Assembly: GCA_964525395.1 (NCBI GenBank)
Contig: CAZGGU010000004.1
Coordinates: 1-53,091 of the forward strand
Reading direction: 5' to 3'
Source of the DNA: 2-01-FULL-39-10-A sp964525395
Lineage (GTDB): Bacteria > Patescibacteriota > Microgenomatia > Levybacterales > UBA12049
Length of the DNA stretch: 53,091 bases
Within the stretch, counting starts at the first letter, position 1, and each line of letters opens with the position of its first letter. This document shows positions 25,732 to 34,382 of this stretch, piece by piece. The notes under the pieces are model-generated. The model was not told the origin of the DNA, made no database searches, and worked only from the letters and a program-made list of their open reading frames with translations. Made by a program: the position numbers and the translations under genes.

Positions 25732-25950
25732 TCAAATTTCTTTTGAGAAAGTAATAACTGCGGCTTCTCTAGTCCAAAAAAGTAGCAATCTATGCTTCTC
25801 TAGTACCATAAAATCCATACTCCACCCTTCTTCTCCATATCTATTCATAATCTCTTCCATTTTATTAACGGGGATTTTACTACTTGCGAGAAGAAATGTG
25901 CCTATCGCACCTTCTTTAACAACCTCAACTTTATATTGTTTTTTTGACAT
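25732..25950 (-). CDS. DUF4177-like small protein
   Basis: The 72 residues follow the DUF4177 pattern: a first strand (YKVEVVKEG), a helix (VNKMEEIMNRYGEEGW) and two final strands (MDFMVLEKHRLLLFWTRE). Function is unknown in the family. The frame extends one TTG codon upstream, but the ATG at 25950 is the sensible start. Confidence 0.65.
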   Translation of the reverse strand: MSKKQYKVEVVKEGAIGTFLLASSKIPVNKMEEIMNRYGEEGWSMDFMVLEKHRLLLFWTREAAVITFSKEI

Positions 25951-26043
25951 CAATAAAATAATTACATTAGTAATTGCTTAAGTCAATATTAATGTCAAGA
26001 ACTATTTCAGTCTTCTGTCTCAGAAATGTGAGGAAATTTAACT

Positions 26044-26598
26044 CTATTGCCTTAAGGTTTGTTTTACCTGATCAAAAAATACGTCATATTTACATCCTTT
26101 GGAAGTTCCTTTTTCACACTGACATGTGCCCGGTGTTTCGAGATAGCTACCTGGTTTTTTTACACAGGTTAAATCTCCTGTGCAAAAATTAATCGTATTT
26201 GAATCACTTACAGCTCCTTCACAAGAATCTCCTTTTGTAACTCTAATTACTTTTACATTTTTATGATCCTCGTAATTAAGATATTCTTGACCATTCTTTT
26301 CAGTTAACTCTAATACTACTCCTCCAGATGTTTCATATGCTGGTTTTAAAACTCCTATGCAGAGCAAGAAAACTAGAAAATTAAAACCTACGAAAGCAAT
26401 TGTGACGATTACGAGGTTTAATTCCAAAAACATTCGACCATCTTTTTGATTAAATTCGTGTGTTCGCCAGAAAAATCCCCCTTTGAAAGAAAGCTTAATT
26501 TTTTTCTTATCTCGATTATCTTTATAGATTTTATATTGATAAAGCCAGAGTAATGTGAAGAATATAATGCTAGCAATTAAAAAATACCATCTCTCCAT
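26044..26598 (-). CDS. Membrane protein with cysteine-rich C-terminus, unknown
   Basis: Two membrane segments (about 4-22 and 62-86) flank a basic loop. About 100 residues follow, with six cysteines in its second half (DSCEG, NFCTGDLTC, TCQCEKGTSKGC), consistent with disulfides or a metal site if extracytoplasmic. I do not recognise it. A TATAAT box 8 bases before the ATG supports the start. Confidence 0.62.
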   Translation of the reverse strand: MERWYFLIASIIFFTLLWLYQYKIYKDNRDKKKIKLSFKGGFFWRTHEFNQKDGRMFLELNLVIVTIAFVGFNFLVFLLCIGVLKPAYETSGGVVLELTEKNGQEYLNYEDHKNVKVIRVTKGDSCEGAVSDSNTINFCTGDLTCVKKPGSYLETPGTCQCEKGTSKGCKYDVFFDQVKQTLRQ

Positions 26599-26606
26599 AC
26601 ATTAAG

Positions 26607-26612
26607 ATTATA
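26607..26612 (-). promoter_or_regulatory. -10 box of the Cys-rich membrane protein gene (leaderless)
   Basis: TATAAT on the minus strand, 8 bases before the ATG, with no Shine-Dalgarno. Confidence 0.6.
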
Positions 26613-26639
26613 TAGTTTATAGAGTCGATACAAGAGGAT

Positions 26640-27812
26640 TTAATTCTTCTGTCTTAGAAATGCGGGAATGTCCCAAACTTCTTCGTCTGGTTCTTGGTTT
26701 TGCTGAGGAGCTTGTTGCTGCTGTGGCTGCTGGCCATAGTTTAATCCTGGCGTAGGGTTATTAACTGGATTTTGCTGTGGTTGCTCTTCCTGCTGCTGTG
26801 GCTGCTGAGTATAATTATTAAACTGAGGTGGTGCTACGAATTCTCTGAGAGTCTGGCGAGCAGAATCAAAACCTGTCGCGATAACTGTAATCTTCATCTG
26901 ATCCCTCATAGTCTCATCAATCGTAGCTCCGAAAATAATATTTGCGTCAGAATCAGCTGCTGAGGAGATAATCTTCGCAGCCTCATCTACCTCGTTCATA
27001 GTTAGATCTGGTCCGCCGATGACATTAAAGAGCACTCCTCGGGCGCCTTCCATAGTTATTTCGAGAAGTGGTGAAGCTATAGCAGAGCGCGCAGCTGCCT
27101 GTGCGCGATTCTCTCCCACTCCTGTTCCAATACCCATGAGAGATGATCCAGCGTTTTGCATGATAGTTCTGACGTCAGCAAAGTCTACGTTGATAAGACC
27201 TGGCATAGTAATGAGATCGGAAATTCCTTGTACGCCCTGAGTAAGCACTGAATCAGCTACTTTAAATGCTTCGAGAAGTGAAAGTTTTTTATCTACTACG
27301 TCTAAAATTCTCTGATTTGGGATAACGATAAGAGTATCTACTTTATCTTTAAGAAGCTCAATGCCTTCTTCTGCAGAAACCTGCCTGCGTGTTCCCTCAA
27401 ATGTGAATGGTTTGGTTACGACTGCTACCGTCAATGCTCCCACTTCTTTCGCAGCGCGTGCAATCACTGGAGTGGCTCCAGTTCCTGTTCCTCCACCCAT
27501 TCCAGCAGTAAGGAAAACCATGTCAGTACCCATAAGAATATCTTTTAGTTTTTCGTAAGACTCTTCTGCTGCAGTACCACCAACTTCTGGATTTCCTCCT
27601 GAACCAAGTCCTTTAGTGTATTCCTCACCGATCTGAACCTTGGTAGCAGCCTGGTTAAGAAGTAGAGCCTGAGCATCTGTATTAACAGCGATGAAATCTA
27701 CGCCCTGAATGGAGGATTGGGAGATCATGGAGTTAAGAGCGTTTCCTCCTCCTCCGCCAATACCCATCACTCTAATTTTTGCAAAGTTAGTTGTTTGAGG
27801 CTTGATGAGCAT
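26640..27812 (-). CDS. ftsZ: Cell division protein FtsZ
   Basis: Tubulin-like GTPase that forms the division ring. Signatures are GIGGGGGNALN, the tubulin motif GGGTGTG (106-112), NxDFADV and the C-terminal GTP-fold domain. A Gln/Pro-rich linker (about 325-375) leads to the conserved tail EVWDIPAFLRQKN, the usual docking peptide for FtsA. An in-frame TTG at 27821 would overlap the -10 box, so the ATG at 27812 (390 residues) is chosen. It is the last gene of the division cluster but has its own promoter and is separated from ftsA by 248 bases of structured sequence. Confidence 0.97.
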   Translation of the reverse strand: MLIKPQTTNFAKIRVMGIGGGGGNALNSMISQSSIQGVDFIAVNTDAQALLLNQAATKVQIGEEYTKGLGSGGNPEVGGTAAEESYEKLKDILMGTDMVFLTAGMGGGTGTGATPVIARAAKEVGALTVAVVTKPFTFEGTRRQVSAEEGIELLKDKVDTLIVIPNQRILDVVDKKLSLLEAFKVADSVLTQGVQGISDLITMPGLINVDFADVRTIMQNAGSSLMGIGTGVGENRAQAAARSAIASPLLEITMEGARGVLFNVIGGPDLTMNEVDEAAKIISSAADSDANIIFGATIDETMRDQMKITVIATGFDSARQTLREFVAPPQFNNYTQQPQQQEEQPQQNPVNNPTPGLNYGQQPQQQQAPQQNQEPDEEVWDIPAFLRQKN

Positions 27813-27821
27813 AGTCGTCAA

Positions 27822-27850
27822 ATCGTACCAAACTGATACTCGATTTGCAA
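27822..27850 (-). promoter_or_regulatory. Promoter of ftsZ (-35 and extended -10)
   Basis: TTGCAA, 17 bases ending in TGG, then TACGAT on the minus strand, 9 bases before the ATG. Each hexamer matches only four consensus positions, but the spacing and TGn extension are right. Confidence 0.5.
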
Positions 27851-27875
27851 GAGGAACTAGCGTTATACAGACAGC

Positions 27876-28052
27876 AAAATGATTTCATCATTTTCGCCGT
27901 TTTGTGCATGAGAATTTTTATGAATGCATCAGGGGGATTCCTCGCAAACTTGTCGAGGAGGGGGTGAAATCCCACGATAAATGAATAAAAGTTTGAAAGC
28001 ACAAAACAAGAACTGATGAGAGCTTTTGGTTCTTTTCTCGGCAGAAAAGAAC
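27876..28052 (-). other. Folded region between ftsA and ftsZ, possible structured RNA
   Basis: Perfect or near-perfect inverted repeats follow one another here: 28029-28052 (10-base arms, CGGC loop), 27999-28007 with 27899-27907 (GTTTTGTGC and GCACAAAAC, 9-base perfect, closing a ~90-base interior), 27934-27939 with 27968-27973, 27939-27944 with 27954-27959 nested in it, and 27876-27894 (8-base arms, 3-base loop). Together they could form a closing stem with an internal branched hairpin flanked by two simple ones. No protein frame is convincing. It may be an untranslated RNA, an ftsZ regulatory element or a small inserted element. Confidence 0.5.
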
Positions 28053-28060
28053 AGAAGAAA

Positions 28061-29353
28061 TTATGGTATGAAGGATTTAATTAGATCTGAAAGCTTTTTT
28101 CCAAATTTCGAAGGCATTCTTATGGATGGAACGCCTGGAATATTCATTTTAAATCCTGAAGTTGATTCTACTCCCATCATTGCTCCATATACAGCCAAAC
28201 CTACGACTGATGCGAAAGGCGTATCCTGAATTTCATCAATAATTCCTTTCATCATTTGTGGTTCACCAACCCTCACTGGCATAGCTAGCATTCTCTTCGC
28301 AGCATCTACTGCACCGACTGTTCTAGCTCCTCCGCCAGTAATGACTAAGCCTGAAGGAGTTTGACCGCCAAAACCTGACTTTTTGATCTCGAGTCCTACC
28401 ATAGTAAAGATTTCATTTAGACGAGGGCGAATTATTCCATCTACCAAAGTCTTTTGCGAAACTTTACTAAGTTGCTCTGGAAGACCCAGACTCGCAAGGT
28501 CTACTTCATCTGCTGCTTTGCGGTCTTTTGCTTCTCCTGGCTCTTCACCTGGAGTTAGAATTTTCTTAGGAGGCTTGGAAAGAAATAATTTAACTTTTTC
28601 TGCAGATTCGAGGGAAATGCGCAGTCCAATTGCCAAATCATTGGTGATATGTCTTGCTCCAATTGGCAGTACTGAAGAATAAGCCACAGATCCATCAATG
28701 TAGATGGAAATATCAGTTGTTCCAGCTCCTATATCAACGAGTACGACTCCCAACTCTTTTTCTGTTTCTGATAGAGTCGAAAGACTGCTTGAATAACCAG
28801 AAAAAACCAAACCTTCCACATCTACGCCTACTTGTGAAAAGGCTTTTTCTAAGTTTCTCACCGCCGGACTACCTGCTGTTACGATATGAGTTTCTACCTC
28901 AAGTCTAGTTCCCGTCATTCCGACTGGATCTTTTATTCCCTCTTGCCCATCCACTGTGTAACTGCGTGGTAAAACATGAATTATTTCGCGGGTCGAAGGA
29001 AGAGAGATAGCTTTGGCTGCGTCAATAACACGAGCCACATCACTCTGAGTAATTTCTCCTTCTGGATTAGCCACAGCTACGACTCCACGAGAGTTCTGGG
29101 ATTCGATATTACTTCCGCCGATAGTTGCAATTACTTTAGAGACACTTGCTCCAGCCATTCTCTCTGCAGCTTCGATAGAAGTATTGATTGCTACCACTGC
29201 TTCTTCGATATTTACAATCTGACCTTTTTTAATACCCATGGAAGGAACTTCAGACACACCAAATACGTTGACAGCATCGTCTACTTTAGCGATTATTGAG
29301 ACTATTTTTGAGGTTCCGATATCTACTCCGACTACTACTTTTCCTTCTGTCAT
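28061..29353 (-). CDS. ftsA: Cell division protein FtsA
   Basis: Actin-like ATPase that tethers FtsZ to the membrane. The 430 residues show GVDIGTSKI at the start, the 1C/SHS2 region, VVLVDIGAGTTDISIY, and the C-terminal phosphate loop GLVITGGGA. The end (KFGKKLSDLIKSFIP) reads as the amphipathic membrane-targeting helix. It starts 2 bases after the FtsQ-like gene. A strong hairpin begins 8 bases past the stop. Confidence 0.95.
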   Translation of the reverse strand: MTEGKVVVGVDIGTSKIVSIIAKVDDAVNVFGVSEVPSMGIKKGQIVNIEEAVVAINTSIEAAERMAGASVSKVIATIGGSNIESQNSRGVVAVANPEGEITQSDVARVIDAAKAISLPSTREIIHVLPRSYTVDGQEGIKDPVGMTGTRLEVETHIVTAGSPAVRNLEKAFSQVGVDVEGLVFSGYSSSLSTLSETEKELGVVLVDIGAGTTDISIYIDGSVAYSSVLPIGARHITNDLAIGLRISLESAEKVKLFLSKPPKKILTPGEEPGEAKDRKAADEVDLASLGLPEQLSKVSQKTLVDGIIRPRLNEIFTMVGLEIKKSGFGGQTPSGLVITGGGARTVGAVDAAKRMLAMPVRVGEPQMMKGIIDEIQDTPFASVVGLAVYGAMMGVESTSGFKMNIPGVPSIRMPSKFGKKLSDLIKSFIP

Positions 29354-29355
29354 AA

Positions 29356-29772
29356 CTAAAAAGCGATTACAGGCTTTTCATACCTAAAATCTAAACGTTT
29401 AAACGCTTTATTATCTATTTTAAGCTGAGAGAGGATAAGTTGTAAAGAGGAGACTTGCTTTAAAATATCCTTATTTGGGTCAATTATGACTTCACCATTA
29501 TTTTCCAGTATCACCTTATAGTTAAGGTCCTTTTCCGTGGTCAACGATTTATATTTTATATTCTCTTTTTGTAAAACACTTTCTACCTGTTTGGTGCTAG
29601 TAATCTGATTCTTGGAAAGTGGATTAAGAATTGGTCCAGGTTTTTCAATAAATGCTGTAAAGAATAGACAAATAACAATTGCTATTAATCCCAAAAAGAC
29701 CAGGACAAGACCCAGTTTCTTTTTGGAAGCTTCCTTTTTCTGTTTTTTAGTTACGGTTCTTCGAGGCAGCAT
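29356..29772 (-). CDS. ftsQ: Short FtsQ/DivIB-like division protein
   Basis: Single-pass protein: basic start, membrane segment about 20-42, then about 95 extracytoplasmic residues ending FKRLDFRYEKPVIAF, which resembles the last strand of FtsQ. Position between murG and ftsA is the classical ftsQ place. At 138 residues it is about half the usual length, and a complete POTRA plus beta domain cannot fit comfortably. The identification rests mainly on position, topology and the last strand. It overlaps the end of murG by 26 bases. Confidence 0.6.
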   Translation of the reverse strand: MLPRRTVTKKQKKEASKKKLGLVLVFLGLIAIVICLFFTAFIEKPGPILNPLSKNQITSTKQVESVLQKENIKYKSLTTEKDLNYKVILENNGEVIIDPNKDILKQVSSLQLILSQLKIDNKAFKRLDFRYEKPVIAF

Positions 29773-30850
29773 AGATCACATCAATAATTTTTAGTGCGGC
29801 ATTTCTGGGAAAATGATCTTTATCAGAATTTATCGTATATTCCTCGAGATTAAGCATTATATGATTTACTCTATATAAAAAGTCTTCAGCAGTTAATTTG
29901 TCTTGATCTGCTAAATCTCCCAATCCAAGTTCCTTAAGGAATGTTGCATTCTTTATTTGTTCATTTCTCTGAGATTTTGGCAATGGAATAAGAAGAGATG
30001 GTTTTTTAAGGTAAATTAATTCAGACACTGTGTTAATTCCTGCTCGTGAAACCACCATGGCAGCTTGCCTCATAATAGACCCCACTTCACTAGGAGAAAA
30101 ATGCTTTGATAAAACATAGTGTTTTCTATCTTCATCAGCGATGTCTTTTCGAAGATCCAAAAGCTTATCAAAATCATTAAACTCTTCAGCTGCTCCAGTC
30201 TGGTGAACAATAGTATATTTAGAAATTAATTTAGGAATACAAAGAAATAGAATTTGGTTAATAAAATGAGAGCCTAAACTTCCTCCAGTTATATAAATAA
30301 TTGGACGTCCCTCTGGAAGAGGATATTTTTTCTTAGGACTCATGATACTTTTTCGTATCGGGTTTCCTGTAAATTCAATTTTTTCTTTAGGAAAATATTT
30401 AACTGATGTTTCAAATGAGATACAAATTTTAGTCGCAAATTTAGCCAGAAATTTATTCGCAGCGCCGACTTCCAAAGTTTGCTCATGAATCACTGATGGA
30501 ATTCTTAAAAAACTTGCTGCCATTACCACCGGTACGCTCACATATCCCCCAAAACCTACCACCACGTCGGGCTTAAACTTTCTGAGCGTCTTTACAGCTT
30601 GAGTAAATCCCACGGGAATCTTCGCAAAAGAAGGAAGAGTATGGCGGCTTAAACTTCGCTGAAATCTACCCGTTTTAAGATCCACAAAAGCTATGCCCAG
30701 TTTATTTATTGTCTCATACTCCAAAGAAACTGCTTTATCTCCTTCTAATGCATGGCGTCTTCCAATAAAGAGAACTTCTGCGTCTTTGGGAAGTTCTTCG
30801 ATTACAGAGAGCGCTGGAGTTAAATGACCGCCAATAATTACAATCCGCAT
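29747..30850 (-). CDS. murG: UDP-GlcNAc:lipid I N-acetylglucosaminyltransferase MurG
   Basis: GT28 enzyme that converts lipid I to lipid II at the inner membrane face. Visible signatures: IIGGHLTPALSV (the GGTGGH-like N-terminal loop lacking part of the usual first turn), VVGFGGYVSVP, IHEQTLEVGAANK, IYITGGSLGSHFINQ and SRAGINTVSELIYLKKPSLLIPLP. Its 367 residues are typical. It lies between ftsW and ftsQ in the division cluster. Confidence 0.94.
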   Translation of the reverse strand: MRIVIIGGHLTPALSVIEELPKDAEVLFIGRRHALEGDKAVSLEYETINKLGIAFVDLKTGRFQRSLSRHTLPSFAKIPVGFTQAVKTLRKFKPDVVVGFGGYVSVPVVMAASFLRIPSVIHEQTLEVGAANKFLAKFATKICISFETSVKYFPKEKIEFTGNPIRKSIMSPKKKYPLPEGRPIIYITGGSLGSHFINQILFLCIPKLISKYTIVHQTGAAEEFNDFDKLLDLRKDIADEDRKHYVLSKHFSPSEVGSIMRQAAMVVSRAGINTVSELIYLKKPSLLIPLPKSQRNEQIKNATFLKELGLGDLADQDKLTAEDFLYRVNHIMLNLEEYTINSDKDHFPRNAALKIIDVIYAASKNRN

Positions 30851-30882
30851 ACGTTAATTTTACTTCTTTGGAATAAAAAATG

Positions 30883-31962
30883 CTATTTTTCTTTGCTTTG
30901 GCGGGAAATATTTAGGAGGATTCCTACAGATAAAAGTGTAACAACTAAAGCTGAGCCTCCATAAGAAATAAATGGCAAGGGCACTCCTGTCAATGGCAAA
31001 AGTGCTGTCTGTGCACCGAGATTAACAATCGTCTGCATAGCAATAATTGATGTAATTCCTCCTGCTAAAAGTTTACCAAATGGATCTTTGGCACGAAGTG
31101 CGATATAAAATCCACGATAAATTACGAATAAAAATAATAAGAGTAAAATTACGACGCCGAAAAAACCAATTTCTTCAGCGATAATTGCAAAAATTGAATC
31201 TGTCGTACTTTCTGGAAGATAAGCATACTTTTGTAGAGAATTTCCCAAACCTACACCAAATAATCCACCTGCACCAAGGGCTATCAAAATTTGACGTAAA
31301 TGATAGGATGCACCTAGAATTCCTCCATGTTCAGGATTAAGAAATGTCATCAGCCTTGCAGCGCGATATGGCTCAAGTAAAATCAAAGCAAGTCCACCTA
31401 AACCGACTACTGGAATTAGTCCTGCAATATGCCAGACATTTCCACCTGAGAGGAAATAAATAATTACTGATGAGCCCAAAATAATCATTGCTGTTCCCAT
31501 GTCGGGCTGAAGCATCACAAGGAATAAAACTACGCCAATTAATAAAAGAAATGCGGTGAACCTACCTTTTTCTTTCGTTGAAAACCAGGCAGAGAGGTAA
31601 ATGGCTAGTGATAACTTCACTATTTCCGAAGGCTGAAGCACGAAAAAACCTAAATTAATCCAGCGTCTGGCACCAAGTGCCGAGACACTGAGTCCTGGCA
31701 CGAAAACTAAAAATAATAAAAAGATAGAAAATAAAAGTATGGGAAGCGCTAAATTATAATATTTATGATAATCGAAAAATGAAAAAAATCCGAGCGCAGT
31801 AAAACCTAGCACCAACCACATCATTTGGTTTTTTAAATAGAAATATTTATCAGCAAAATCTCTAAAAGCTACATAACTGGAAGCGTCATAAATCATAAAG
31901 ACTCCAAAAAGAGTGAGGATCACTACGGAGATAAGTAGGGCAAAGTCAGCTTTTCTCATCAT
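30883..31962 (-). CDS. ftsW: Division SEDS peptidoglycan polymerase FtsW
   Basis: Polymerises lipid II at the septum together with FtsI. Family features are MLQPDMGTAMI with the central Asp, the LNPEHGGILGASYH loop, the PESTTDSIFAIIAEEIGF segment and the C-terminal PFISYGGSAL. The 359 residues form about ten membrane helices. It lies between mraY and murG, which supports FtsW over RodA. Two adjacent ATGs (31962, 31959) follow a TATAAT box by 3 and 6 bases. Confidence 0.93.
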   Translation of the reverse strand: MMRKADFALLISVVILTLFGVFMIYDASSYVAFRDFADKYFYLKNQMMWLVLGFTALGFFSFFDYHKYYNLALPILLFSIFLLFLVFVPGLSVSALGARRWINLGFFVLQPSEIVKLSLAIYLSAWFSTKEKGRFTAFLLLIGVVLFLVMLQPDMGTAMIILGSSVIIYFLSGGNVWHIAGLIPVVGLGGLALILLEPYRAARLMTFLNPEHGGILGASYHLRQILIALGAGGLFGVGLGNSLQKYAYLPESTTDSIFAIIAEEIGFFGVVILLLLFLFVIYRGFYIALRAKDPFGKLLAGGITSIIAMQTIVNLGAQTALLPLTGVPLPFISYGGSALVVTLLSVGILLNISRQSKEK

Positions 31963-31965
31963 TTT

Positions 31966-31971
31966 ATTATA
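31966..31971 (-). promoter_or_regulatory. Internal -10 box before ftsW
   Basis: TATAAT on the minus strand, 3 bases before the first ATG and 6 before the second, the same arrangement as at 10841-10856. No good -35 is visible. Confidence 0.45.
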
Positions 31972-31998
31972 ACTAGTTCAGTCTTTTATTGGAAATGA

Positions 31999-33012
31999 TT
32001 AATTAATAAGAGCGATGTAGAGTCCGAGGATTGCGAAGAAAAAACCGAGTAACCAAGCGCGCATAACAATCTTTGGCTCTTCCCAACCACGCTTCAAAAG
32101 ATATAAATGGAATGGCGCGGCCGGAAAAATTTTTCTGCCAAGATATTTTTTTGCCAATAATTGAAGGAGTGATGATCCTACTTCAATTACGAAAACACCA
32201 CCGATAACGACTAACGCAAATATTTTTCCCGACAGAAGACCAATAACAGCCAACATCGCACCCAGCGACATTGATCCTACATCACCTAACCAGATACGCG
32301 CTTTATAAATATTAAAGTAAAGAAAAGCAGCTACGGAACCAGTCAAAACTGAAATAAAAATTGATAAAGTTTGGTCAAGCTGGGACGCTGATATCGCCAG
32401 AAATGCTCCAAGACAAATAATTAATAGTCCTGATGCCAACCCATCAAGCCCATCAGAAATATTGAATGCATTCACAAATGAAACAATCGCGGCTGTTGCC
32501 AGAACGATGTAGAAATAACCCAGCTCTATTGAGCCAATTCCACTTATAAAAATTGAGGAATATCCTAGTTTAAAGTAAAGAACTAATGAAATAAATATCG
32601 CAATAGCTAATTGTAATAACAATTTGTGCCTAAACCTTAAACCAAAAAGGGTATGTTTTCCCTGACTATCTACGATTTTTTTAATATCATCATAAAATCC
32701 CAATGCTCCAAAGCTAATAAAAGTAAAAAGTAATACAAAAATTTCCCAAGGATTAGCAGTTACATCAAAAATTCCATAACTCCAAAGAGAAAGAATCGTA
32801 GTAACACAAATAATTAAAGCGCCGCCTCCGAACGGAGTACCCACTTTCCAATGATTAAATTTATCAAAGACTGGAGTTGGCTTATTAAATGCATCAAGAG
32901 ATTTTTGAGGCTGTCTACGCAGTTTTATTTTATAAAGAAAGTCAATAAATGGAACGATAAGAAGCCCAGTTATGAACAATGAAAGCAGAGTTAGGCCTAA
33001 AAGTTTTTCCAT
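31999..33012 (-). CDS. mraY: Phospho-N-acetylmuramoyl-pentapeptide transferase MraY
   Basis: Transfers phospho-MurNAc-pentapeptide to undecaprenyl phosphate, producing lipid I. Signatures are the KxGTPxxGG-like KVGTPFGGGAL, GFYDDIKK, NAFNISDGLDGLASG with catalytic aspartates, and WLGDVGSMSLGA. Its 337 residues and about ten membrane helices are normal. It stands between murA and ftsW. A TATAAT box lies 8 bases before the ATG. Confidence 0.95.
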   Translation of the reverse strand: MEKLLGLTLLSLFITGLLIVPFIDFLYKIKLRRQPQKSLDAFNKPTPVFDKFNHWKVGTPFGGGALIICVTTILSLWSYGIFDVTANPWEIFVLLFTFISFGALGFYDDIKKIVDSQGKHTLFGLRFRHKLLLQLAIAIFISLVLYFKLGYSSIFISGIGSIELGYFYIVLATAAIVSFVNAFNISDGLDGLASGLLIICLGAFLAISASQLDQTLSIFISVLTGSVAAFLYFNIYKARIWLGDVGSMSLGAMLAVIGLLSGKIFALVVIGGVFVIEVGSSLLQLLAKKYLGRKIFPAAPFHLYLLKRGWEEPKIVMRAWLLGFFFAILGLYIALIN

Positions 33013-33020
33013 AGACTCCT

Positions 33021-33026
33021 ATTATA
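33021..33026 (-). promoter_or_regulatory. Internal -10 box before mraY
   Basis: TATAAT on the minus strand, 8 bases before the ATG. The AGGAG between box and start is only 3 bases from the ATG, too close for a standard Shine-Dalgarno. Confidence 0.5.
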
Positions 33027-33050
33027 CCTTTTGATATATTCTTATTCAAA

Positions 33051-34382
33051 TTATTCGTCACTTGTGCGGATAATATCGGCACCCAAACTACTGAGGCGCT
33101 GCTCAAATCTTTCGTATCCACGATCTAAATAATGAACTTCGAGAATTACGCTTTCTCCTTTAGCAGCTAATGCGGCTAGTACCAGAGTGGCACCAGCTCT
33201 GAGATCTGTAATATTTACCACTGCGTTATGTAAAAGTGTTTTTCCTGTAATTTTTGCAGCATGTCTATTTTCCACTTTATCATCAGCAATATTAAACTGA
33301 TAATATTCTTCAGGATTTTCTACCTGCGGATTATAGAGTTCTATATTTGCACCCATTTTTTCTAACTCCCTTGCATAACTAAATCGGTTCTCATAAACCC
33401 TCTCAATAATTTCCGAAACTCCATTAGCCTGAGTCATTAAAACTGCCCAGGGAGCTTGCCAATCAGTCATGAATCCTGGATAGATTCCTGTTTCTACATT
33501 AATTCCTTGAATCTCACCTTTATAGAAAAATCTAATTCCACCATCTTTCTTCTCCACTCCCGCTCCAATTTTTTCCATCTTGTCCAAAAATCCAGTTAGA
33601 TCAATGTTCTCAATATCCTTAATGAAAATATCCCCTTCGGTAATAATGGCTGCTACCGCGAGAGTCACTGCTTCGTTTCTATCAGGCCCTACCTTAAAAT
33701 TTGTGCCGTGCAAAGACTCCACTCCCTCTATTTCAATTATCCTGTCGTCTTTTCTCTGGATTTTTGCACCCATGGAATTAAGCATCTGAATTAACTCATC
33801 AATTTCTGGCTCAAGCGCAGCATTACGAAGAATTGTTTTTCCTTTTGCTAGAACCGCAGCGAGAATCATCGTTTCAGTTCCGGTATGTGTGCTTTTTTTA
33901 AATGTATAATCGATTCCAGAGAGACCATTTGGCGCACTCATATAAAAATATCCGTCATCTGATTTATATTCTACCTTTACCCCCATTTGCTCAAGTCCTT
34001 CGATAGTTCGATCTATTGGTCTCGCTCCAATCCTACATCCTCCAGGATTAGGGATAATTGCTTCGTTTTTTCGAGCCAGAAGTGGCGCCATAAAAAGCGC
34101 AGAGGTTCTAATCTCAGCAGCTCGGTCTAAGCCAATTTTGGTTTTAGAAAATTCTTCTACTCTTACTGTTATCGTGTGGTCCAAAGTATCAATGTATCCA
34201 CCGAGTTCTTCGATAATATCGGTCATGATAAACAGATCAGAAATGAGAGGAATATTTTCAATCGTTACATTTTCAGAAGTAAGACACGCTGCTACCAATG
34301 CCTTTAACGCCACATTTTTTGAACCTGCTACTGAAGTAGCACCAGTTAATTTTCTCCCTCCATTAATAATAAATTTATCCAT
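33051..34382 (-). CDS. murA: UDP-N-acetylglucosamine 1-carboxyvinyltransferase MurA
   Basis: First committed step of peptidoglycan synthesis, adding enolpyruvate to UDP-GlcNAc. The 443 residues include the PGGCRIGARPID loop with catalytic Cys116, the residue modified by fosfomycin, and late AGAT and DRGYERF motifs. It overlaps the end of murC by 8 bases, so the two are coupled. Placement of murA inside the division cluster between murC and mraY is a local arrangement. Confidence 0.96.
   Translation of the reverse strand: MDKFIINGGRKLTGATSVAGSKNVALKALVAACLTSENVTIENIPLISDLFIMTDIIEELGGYIDTLDHTITVRVEEFSKTKIGLDRAAEIRTSALFMAPLLARKNEAIIPNPGGCRIGARPIDRTIEGLEQMGVKVEYKSDDGYFYMSAPNGLSGIDYTFKKSTHTGTETMILAAVLAKGKTILRNAALEPEIDELIQMLNSMGAKIQRKDDRIIEIEGVESLHGTNFKVGPDRNEAVTLAVAAIITEGDIFIKDIENIDLTGFLDKMEKIGAGVEKKDGGIRFFYKGEIQGINVETGIYPGFMTDWQAPWAVLMTQANGVSEIIERVYENRFSYARELEKMGANIELYNPQVENPEEYYQFNIADDKVENRHAAKITGKTLLHNAVVNITDLRAGATLVLAALAAKGESVILEVHYLDRGYERFEQRLSSLGADIIRTSDE

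Noticed and set aside
27813..27821. TTG start for ftsZ
   Set aside because: It would lie directly against the -10 box; the ATG at 27812 has the expected spacing.
27787..28002. 71-codon open frame on the minus strand across the ftsA-ftsZ spacer
   Set aside because: It overlaps the ftsZ start and promoter, its composition is not protein-like, and it is interrupted by strong RNA stems.
28010..28052. CTGATGAG near a GAAA looked like a hammerhead ribozyme core
   Set aside because: The conserved GAAA is not at the right place after a closed stem II, and no cleavage-site stem pairs can be drawn; the adjacent hairpin has a CGGC loop unrelated to the motif.
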